Shown: positions 6,506 to 10,881 of the stretch, piece by piece
Position numbering within the stretch: the first letter of the stretch is position 1
Layout of the letters: every line of letters starts with the position of its first letter
Source of the DNA: Caulobacter sp.
GTDB lineage: Bacteria > Pseudomonadota > Alphaproteobacteria > Caulobacterales > Caulobacteraceae
Direction: 5' to 3'
DNA: 10,881 bases
Assembly: GCA_014378155.1 (NCBI GenBank)
Contig: JACMOF010000195.1
Coordinates: forward strand, 1-10,881
Position numbers and translations under genes: made by a program
Notes under the pieces: model-generated
Seen by the model: only the letters and a program-made list of their open reading frames with translations
The model's database searches: none
Told to the model about the DNA's origin: nothing

Positions 6506-7153
6506 TCAATACCCCTCGTACCGCCCAGGCTTGTGATTGGCGATGATCACCACGCTGAGCGCGACAGCCGACAGGATGGACAGCAGCAGCCTGTCCCACG
6601 AGATCACCGCGAAGGCCGCGACCACGATCACGCAGTCCGACGCCATCTGCACCTTGCCGGGGCTGATCCCGCGTTTCTCGTAGAGCCACAGGGCCAGCAC
6701 GCCGATGCCGCCGACGCTGGACTTGTGCCGCGCCAGGGCCAGGATCCCCATGCCGATGATCGTGCCGCCGAAGATCGCGGCGAACACCGGGTCGACGCCG
6801 GTGATCTTCAGCCAGTGCGGCATGGCCCAGGCCAGGCCCATCAGCAGCAGGTTGGTGACCAGGGTCTTGCCCGTGAACACCCAGCCCAGGGTGCGCTGGG
6901 CCAGAACATAGAACGGAATGTTGATCAGGAAGAACAGCACCCCGACCGGCCAGTGGGTCAGGTACGAGATGATCAGCGCCACCCCCGCCACCCCGCCGGT
7001 CGACAGGCCCGCGGCCTTCAGCAGGGTCAGGCCCACGGCAATGAAACTGGAGCCGATCAGCAGGGCGTGGACGTCCTCGATCGGCGTATGGCGCGCGGCT
7101 GAAGCGGGCGCGGAGGCGGAGGCGACGGGGGCCGCCACGGGGGAGATGGTCAT
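6506..7153 (-). CDS. YitT family (DUF161) integral membrane protein, 215 aa
   Basis: A polytopic inner-membrane protein of the YitT/DUF161 family, function unknown. Hydrophobic segments lie near residues 28-47, 52-65, 69-87, 97-113, 122-140, 147-157 and 171-205. Conserved family parts are AAGLSTGGVAGVALIISYLT (47-66), WPVGVLFFLINIPFYVLA (68-85), GKTLVTNLLL (95-104), FGGTIIGMGILAL (128-140) and SSVGGIGVLALWLYEKRGI (145-163). The C-terminal DUF2179 ligand-binding domain found in many Bacillus YitT proteins is absent, as is usual for short proteobacterial members. The first 20 residues are Ala/Ser/Pro-rich. The frame stays open back to an ATG at 7294, but the extra 47 codons do not resemble the family and would span a hairpin at 7232-7255, so I prefer the ATG at 7153; no Shine-Dalgarno settles it. 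Confidence 0.82.
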   Translation of the reverse strand: MTISPVAAPVASASAPASAARHTPIEDVHALLIGSSFIAVGLTLLKAAGLSTGGVAGVALIISYLTHWPVGVLFFLINIPFYVLAQRTLGWVFTGKTLVTNLLLMGLAWAMPHWLKITGVDPVFAAIFGGTIIGMGILALARHKSSVGGIGVLALWLYEKRGISPGKVQMASDCVIVVAAFAVISWDRLLLSILSAVALSVVIIANHKPGRYEGY

Positions 7154-7231
7154 CGGGACTGAACGGATCACGGCTGGAAATGAAGGCCAGCCCGACCGAA
7201 CGCCTCGCTCCCCTACCCGTTCCTGACACGA

Positions 7232-7255
7232 CAAGGCCCAAAAAGCGGGGCCTTG
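7232..7255. other. 8-bp-stem hairpin in the YitT-infC divergent region
   Basis: CAAGGCCC (7232-7239) and GGGCCTTG (7248-7255) pair perfectly around an eight-base loop. It lies 79-102 bp upstream of the preferred YitT start and would be in the untranslated leader of that transcript. No T-tract follows on either strand, so a terminator is unlikely. The rest of 7154-7409 carries the promoters expected for YitT (leftward) and infC (rightward). A weak extended -10 TGC-TATCGT at 7365-7373 is the only candidate I see for infC, without a matching -35. Confidence 0.4.
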
Positions 7256-7398
7256 GACGCGCGGCGCCTTGATAGCGCGGGACTCCTTCGTCATATATCA
7301 CTAGGCGAACGCGGCGTCCCCAGGGCGCCGCGCGAACCTATTCAACGCCATAGCGCTACGTTCATGCTATCGTGGTGCAAACGCCCTTAAACAACACC

Positions 7399-7412
7399 GG
7401 AGCCGCCCTATT
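7399..7412 (+). promoter_or_regulatory. Ribosome binding site and ATT start codon of infC
   Basis: GGAG at 7399-7402 stands seven bases before ATT at 7410-7412, an ideal spacing. The in-frame ATG at 7422 would lie 19 bases from the same site and has none of its own. IF3 genes are known in enterobacteria for an AUU start that lets IF3 repress its own translation by rejecting non-standard initiation codons; the arrangement here suggests the same control. Confidence 0.75.
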
Positions 7413-7943
7413 CGCCGTCCTATGCAAACGCCGCCCGTCAAGGATGGTCCGCGTATCAACGAAGACATTCGGGTTCCCCGCGTCCTGCTGATCGACCATA
7501 ACGGCGAGAAGCAAGGCGAGATGCCGATTTCCGCCGCGCTCGAAGCGGCCGAGGAAGCTGGCCTGGACCTGGTCGAGATCGTTCCCAACGCGAACCCTCC
7601 CGTCTGCAAGATCCTGGACTATGGCAAGTTCAAGTTCCAGGAGCAGAAGAAGAAGAACGAGGCCCGCAAGCGGCAGAAGATCGTCGAGCTCAAGGAAATC
7701 AAGCTTCGCCCCAACATCGACATTCACGACTATGACGTGAAGGCCAAGTCGATGAGCCGGTTCTTCGAGGAAGGCGACAAGGTCAAGGTGACCCTGCGTT
7801 TCCGCGGCCGTGAAATGGCCCACCCCGAGCTGGGCATGAAGCTGCTGCTGAAGGTCAAGGCCGACTTCGACGAGATCGCCAAGGTCGAGTACGAGCCGCG
7901 CATGGAAGGCCGCCAGATGATCATGATCCTGGCCCCGCGCTAG
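7410..7943 (+). CDS. infC: Translation initiation factor IF-3, 177 aa
   Basis: IF3 binds the 30S subunit, keeps it apart from 50S and checks initiator tRNA and start codon. From the ATT start the protein reads [20 protein letters not shown]; alphaproteobacterial IF3 proteins commonly begin Met-Arg-Arg-Pro, which supports this start over the ATG at 7422. Numbering from the ATG (add four for the ATT start), the N-domain holds [24 protein letters not shown] (47-70), then a Lys-rich linker helix near 71-85. The C-domain has [16 protein letters not shown] (92-107), [26 protein letters not shown] (113-138) and the terminal [12 protein letters not shown]. Length is normal. Divergent from YitT, it is followed by its own strong terminator; no rpmI or rplT follows, unlike the enterobacterial infC-rpmI-rplT operon. 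Identification is secure; the start is inferred. Confidence 0.97.
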   Translation: MRRPMQTPPVKDGPRINEDIRVPRVLLIDHNGEKQGEMPISAALEAAEEAGLDLVEIVPNANPPVCKILDYGKFKFQEQKKKNEARKRQKIVELKEIKLRPNIDIHDYDVKAKSMSRFFEEGDKVKVTLRFRGREMAHPELGMKLLLKVKADFDEIAKVEYEPRMEGRQMIMILAPR

Positions 7944-7968
7944 GACCAGGCTTTCAGGCCCATTCTGC

Positions 7969-8001
7969 AAAACGCCCCGGCCCATCGGCCGGGGCGTTTT
8001 T
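7969..8001 (+). terminator. Intrinsic terminator after infC
   Basis: A 14-bp perfect stem pairs 7969-7982 (AAAACGCCCCGGCC) with 7987-8000 around the tetraloop CATC, and five T residues run through 7997-8001. It lies 25 bp after the infC stop. The A-tract on the left also makes it a possible terminator for leftward transcription. Confidence 0.9.
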
Positions 8002-8084
8002 CCTTGCCCAGCCGCCCGCAACCGCACCTTGCAAACAAGCGCGACAATGGGCAGGTTGCCCCCGGTATCGGGGAGTCCTAAGTT

Positions 8085-10031
8085 TTGAAACGCTTTCTGG
8101 CCGTCGTTTCGGCCTGCGTCGCCACGGCGAGCACCTTGGCGGGCGTCGCCCAGGCCGAGGTGACGCCTCTGTCGGTCTATGGCGGCCTGCCCAACCTGGA
8201 ACAGGTGGAAATCTCGCCTGACGGCAAGCTCCTGGCGATCGCGGTGACCGATGGCGAGAAGCGGATGCTGGTCGTCCGTGAGGCGGCCGAGGGCGGCAAA
8301 CTGCTCAGCGCCATGAACTTCGGAAACACCAAGTTGCGCGCCGTGCAGTGGGCGGGGCAAGAGCACGTGCTGATCACCACCTCAAGCACCGCCGAGGTCT
8401 TTGGTCTGAGCGGGCCCAAGCGCGAATATCTGATGGGCTTCGACTTCAACCTGGTCACCAAGAAGCAGACCCTGCTGCTGAAAAACCAGGAAGGCGCGAT
8501 GAACGTCATTCTGGAAACGCCCGACGTGCGGTTCGTCGACGGCGTACCCCAAGCCTTCGTCGAGGGCGTGCATTTCAACGACAATCGCGGTTGGAACACC
8601 CTCTACCGGGTTAATCTGAAGACCGGCGTCACCAAGATGCTGGACAGCGGCGGCAGCGAAAACACCGACAACTGGCTGGTTTCCCCCGCGGGTCAGCCGC
8701 TGGCCCAGTCGATCTATGACGAAAAACAGGGCGCCTGGAGCCTGAAGGTCAAGGGCGACGGCGGCTGGACCACGGTCGAGAAGACCGTCTCGAAGATGGG
8801 CTCCTTTGGCGTTAAAGGCATGGGGCGCGACGGGCGCAGCGTGCTGGTCTGGGCCTATGACGAGGACACCGACAAGACCCTGCTGCGCGAATACGCCTCA
8901 GACGGCGGCCACGTCGACGTGCCGGGCAGCGGCGACTACGACAGCCCGATCCCCGCGCCCGACGGCTCGCGCCTGCTGGGTGGCTACAGCCTGGTCGGCG
9001 ACGAGCGCCGCTATACCTTCTTCGACACCAAGACCCAGGCCAACTGGAGCGCCGTGCGCAAGGCCTTTCCCGGCGACCAGGTCTCGCTGGAATCCTGGTC
9101 GGATGACCGGCGCAAGGTGGTGGTCAAGGTCGACTCGCCTACCCTGGGCCCGGCCTACGCGCTGGTGGATCTGGGCGCCAAGAGCGCCCGCTGGCTGGGC
9201 GACATCTACAGCAAGCTGACGCCCGACGGCGTCTCCGAGGTTCGCCCGGTCAAGTACAAGGCCGCCGATGGCCTGGAGATCACCGGCTATCTGACCCTGC
9301 CGCGCGGCAAGGAGCCCAAGAACCTGCCGCTGTTGGTGCTGCCGCACGGCGGCCCCGCGTGGCGCGATATGCCGGGCTTCGACTGGTGGTCCCAGGCCCT
9401 GGCCTCGCGCGGCTATGCGGTGCTGCAGCCCAATTTCCGCGGTTCGGACGGCTTTGGCCAGGCCTTCCTCGAAAAGGGCTACGGCCAGTGGGGCAAGACC
9501 ATGCAGACCGACCTGTCGGACGGCGTACGCTATCTGGCCACGCAGGGGACAATCGACCCCAAGCGCGTCTGCATCGTCGGCGCCAGCTATGGCGGCTACG
9601 CGGCCCTGGCCGGCGCAACGCTGGATCGCGGCGTCTATCGCTGCGCGTCGTCGGTCGCCGGCCTCTCGGACCTCAAGCGGTTCGTGCTCGACGGCAGCAA
9701 GCGTTTCGAGACGGGCAATAACTCGGCCCAGCGCTACTGGCTGCGGTTCATGGGCGCCGATGGCCTCAAGGACCCCGACCTGGCCCTGATCTCGCCGGCC
9801 AAGATGGCCGACAAGATCGAGATCCCGCTGCAGCTGATCCACGGCAGGGACGACACCACCGTTCCCTATGTCCAGAGCACCCTGATGGTCGACGCCCTGA
9901 AGAAGGCGGGCAAGCCGGTCGAACTGGTCACGCTCGACGGCGAGGATCACTTTCTATCCAGAGGCGCGACGCGACTGCAGATGCTGACCGCGATGGTGGC
10001 CTTCCTGGAGAAGAACAACCCGCCGAACTGA
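8085..10031 (+). CDS. Exported S9-family (prolyl oligopeptidase-like) serine peptidase, 648 aa
   Basis: A two-domain S9 peptidase. Residues 1-24 are a signal peptide ending AQA before EVTP, so the enzyme acts in the periplasm or outside. Residues from about 27 to 380 form the beta-propeller (repeated strands such as VEISPDGKLLAIAV and SPIPAPDGSRLLGG). The hydrolase domain, about 385-648, has the oxyanion segment LPHGGPAWRD (419-428), FRGSDGFG (451-458), nucleophile S501 in GASYGGYAALAG (499-510), acid D590 in HGRDDTTVP (586-594) and H622 in GEDHFLSR (619-626). It probably cleaves oligopeptides or dipeptides as a dipeptidyl- or acylaminoacyl-peptidase-like enzyme; specificity is not readable. 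The TTG start has GGGAG at 8071-8075, nine bases upstream. It lies 83 bp after the infC terminator and needs its own promoter, which I could not identify. The gene is complete. Confidence 0.93.
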   Translation: MKRFLAVVSACVATASTLAGVAQAEVTPLSVYGGLPNLEQVEISPDGKLLAIAVTDGEKRMLVVREAAEGGKLLSAMNFGNTKLRAVQWAGQEHVLITTSSTAEVFGLSGPKREYLMGFDFNLVTKKQTLLLKNQEGAMNVILETPDVRFVDGVPQAFVEGVHFNDNRGWNTLYRVNLKTGVTKMLDSGGSENTDNWLVSPAGQPLAQSIYDEKQGAWSLKVKGDGGWTTVEKTVSKMGSFGVKGMGRDGRSVLVWAYDEDTDKTLLREYASDGGHVDVPGSGDYDSPIPAPDGSRLLGGYSLVGDERRYTFFDTKTQANWSAVRKAFPGDQVSLESWSDDRRKVVVKVDSPTLGPAYALVDLGAKSARWLGDIYSKLTPDGVSEVRPVKYKAADGLEITGYLTLPRGKEPKNLPLLVLPHGGPAWRDMPGFDWWSQALASRGYAVLQPNFRGSDGFGQAFLEKGYGQWGKTMQTDLSDGVRYLATQGTIDPKRVCIVGASYGGYAALAGATLDRGVYRCASSVAGLSDLKRFVLDGSKRFETGNNSAQRYWLRFMGADGLKDPDLALISPAKMADKIEIPLQLIHGRDDTTVPYVQSTLMVDALKKAGKPVELVTLDGEDHFLSRGATRLQMLTAMVAFLEKNNPPN

Positions 10032-10106
10032 CCGGCCAAAGACGCCCGGTGAAATTTCGGACAGCGGTCGCCAGGGCGCGTGATCTGGCGTAAACCGCGC
10101 GGCCCG

Positions 10107-10286
10107 ATGTCCACGCTCTCAACCCCCGCGCCCTCGGCCGCAGAGGGCCCCGACGCCAGCCCCCGCGCGCTCTATGTCCTGCTGCTGGTTGTGTTCATCA
10201 ACTTGGTGAGCTTTGGCCTGGTCATTCCGCTGCTGCCCTTCTACGCCAAGTCGCGGAGCGCCAGCCCGTGGCAGGTGACGGCGCTG
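10107..10286 (+). pseudogene. MFS transporter (DHA1/TetA-like), first 60 codons only
   Basis: The 60 residues read as the start of a major facilitator drug:H+ antiporter: an Ala/Ser/Pro-rich cytoplasmic tail (1-19), then transmembrane helix 1 with VVFINLVSFGLVIPLLPFYA (28-47) and the loop SASPWQVTAL (51-60) that leads into helix 2. After L60, at 10286, similarity to any transporter stops. The frame runs into a REP-like palindrome and then, out of frame, through HlyD-type sequence; I found no stop codon in it to the parts I translated. About 330-350 residues of a normal MFS protein are missing, so no working transporter can be made here. The ATG at 10107 has no clear Shine-Dalgarno; a GTG at 10080 is in frame but poorly spaced from AGGG. 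The cut has left the remaining codons undamaged, so it is recent or it is an assembly join. Confidence 0.8.
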
Positions 10287-10330
10287 CAAAAGAGGGACGG
10301 CGCTCAAAAGAGGGACACGTGTCCCTCTTT
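10280..10330. repeat. REP-like palindrome with short tandem duplication at a gene-gene junction
   Basis: 10307-10330 is a perfect 24-bp palindrome centred on ACACGTGT, with arms AAAGAGGGACAC and GTGTCCCTCTTT. Just before it, GGCGCTG-CAAAAGAGGGAC (10280-10298) is followed at once by GGCGCT-CAAAAGAGGGAC (10299-10316), an imperfect tandem duplication differing by one base. The first GGCGCT belongs to the MFS reading frame, while CAAAAGAGGGAC is the left edge of the palindrome. TAA at 10330-10332 closes the HlyD frame on the left. The GGGACA/TGTCCC core matches the inverted repeat at 6414-6490. There is no transposase gene, so this is a non-autonomous element at most. Confidence 0.7.
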
Positions 10331-10332
10331 AA

Positions 10333-10881
10333 GTCCGCTCGGCCCAGGCCGAGATCGTCAAGCTGGAGCGCACCCTGCCGATCCTGCAGCGCCAACTGGA
10401 CGACCAGAAGATGCTGGAGGCCAAGGGCTATGGCGCCCGCCAAAAGCTCTTGCAGCAGGAACAGGCCATGGTCACCGCCGAGCAGGACCTGATCGCCCAG
10501 CGCGGCCGGCTGGACGAGGCCCGCGCCCAGGTCAGCTCCTTGTCACGCGACGGCGCGGAGCTGACCCAGCAGTTCGTCGGCCAGGCCGCCCAGGAACGCG
10601 CCGAGGCCGAGGGCCTTGCCGCCACGCGCGGCGACGCCCTGCGCAAGGCCCAGCAGAAGCGCGGTTTGCAGACCCTGACCGCCCCGGTCGGCGGCATCGT
10701 CCAGGCGGTGTCTGTGACAACACTTGGCGAGGTGGCCGAGACCGGCAAGCCGATCGTCACCCTGGTGGCCGACGGGGAGGCCCTGGTGGTCGAGGCCCTG
10801 GTCCTGGGCCGCGACATCGGCTTCGTGCACACGGGCGATCGGGCGGTCGTCAAGCTGGAGGCCTATCCGTTCACCCGCTAC
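10333..10881 (+). pseudogene. HlyD-family type I secretion membrane fusion protein, 5'-truncated and cut by window edge
   Basis: These 183 codons encode the middle of a periplasmic adaptor that links an ABC exporter to a TolC-type outer-membrane channel. KLERTLPILQRQLDDQKMLEAKG (from 10360) and the following Gln/Glu/Ala-rich stretch form the long coiled coil. ERAEAEGLAATRGDALRKAQQKRG is the returning helix, and LTAPVGGIVQAVSVTTLGEV (from 10675) with ETGKPIVTLVADGEALVVEALVLGRDIGFV is the lipoyl and beta-barrel part typical of HlyD. The sequence leaves the window at EAYPFTRY. The N-terminal membrane anchor, first lipoyl half and start are absent: an in-frame TAA at 10330 lies three bases before the first codon. 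The first ATG, at 10411, falls inside the coil and would give a useless fragment. No stop interrupts the frame, so the truncation is recent or artificial. No ABC exporter gene is in the window. Confidence 0.82.

Noticed and set aside
7154..7294. Longer YitT start at 7294
   Set aside because: The 47 extra residues do not look like the family or like a signal sequence and would place a perfect hairpin inside the coding region. The later ATG lacks a ribosome site, so some doubt remains.
5403..7301. Long minus-strand open frame (632 codons) across the GT9 and YitT genes
   Set aside because: It is antisense to a GT9 gene with full motifs and out of frame with YitT. The translation is low-complexity Gly/Ala/Arg sequence, typical of GC-rich shadow frames.
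10026..10060. Terminator after the S9 peptidase gene
   Set aside because: Only a 5-bp stem (ACCGG with CCGGT) around a 10-base loop, with no T-tract.
10268..10492. 74-codon plus-strand frame spanning the palindrome as a new fusion gene
   Set aside because: It is in neither the MFS nor the HlyD frame and its Arg/Ser/Pro-rich translation has no recognisable content.

Overview
The window looks like chromosomal DNA from a Caulobacter-type alphaproteobacterium (order Caulobacterales, probably Caulobacter). This rests on very high GC, on an InfC beginning Met-Arg-Arg-Pro like its alphaproteobacterial orthologues, and on secreted DUF885 and S9 peptidases of the kind common in this group. Extragenic palindromes with GGGACA/TGTCCC cores also recur here. 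The species assignment is inference; no marker gene was compared.

Layout from left to right. (1) 1-1819, minus strand: the N-terminal 375 residues of a secreted DUF885 peptidase-like protein that runs off the left edge, preceded in transcription order by a small secreted protein of unknown function. A perfect 16-bp palindrome lies upstream of that small gene. (2) 1950-2145, minus strand: two identical tRNA-Gly(GCC) genes behind one recognisable promoter. (3) 2146-2468: no gene; a GC-rich pair of inverted hairpin elements resembling a bacterial interspersed mosaic element. (4) 2469-6404: an atypical SDR-family NAD(P)-binding protein, a convergent ABHD10-like serine hydrolase, and a divergent, translationally coupled pair of GT4 and GT9 glycosyltransferases that look like envelope or LPS-core enzymes. 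(5) 6414-6490: a near-perfect 26-bp inverted repeat between convergent genes. (6) 6506-8001: a YitT-family membrane protein, then divergently infC, which appears to use the rare ATT start codon, closed by a strong intrinsic terminator. (7) 8085-10031: an exported S9-family prolyl-oligopeptidase-like peptidase. (8) 10107-10881: the first 60 codons of an MFS drug transporter stop abruptly in a REP-like palindrome. Directly beyond it comes the middle and C-terminal part of an unrelated HlyD-type secretion adaptor, in another frame and without a start.

Most of the window is ordinary housekeeping and envelope sequence. Start codons are notable: infC (ATT), the GT4 enzyme (GTG), and the SDR, GT9 and S9 genes (TTG) all avoid ATG, mostly behind good Shine-Dalgarno sites. 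The best candidate for a second look is the right end. Two truncated, unrelated genes meet at a palindrome carrying a small tandem duplication, which means either a REP-associated rearrangement or an assembly join. I found no CRISPR array, prophage, toxin-antitoxin or defence locus, and nothing that I can defend as a wholly new system.
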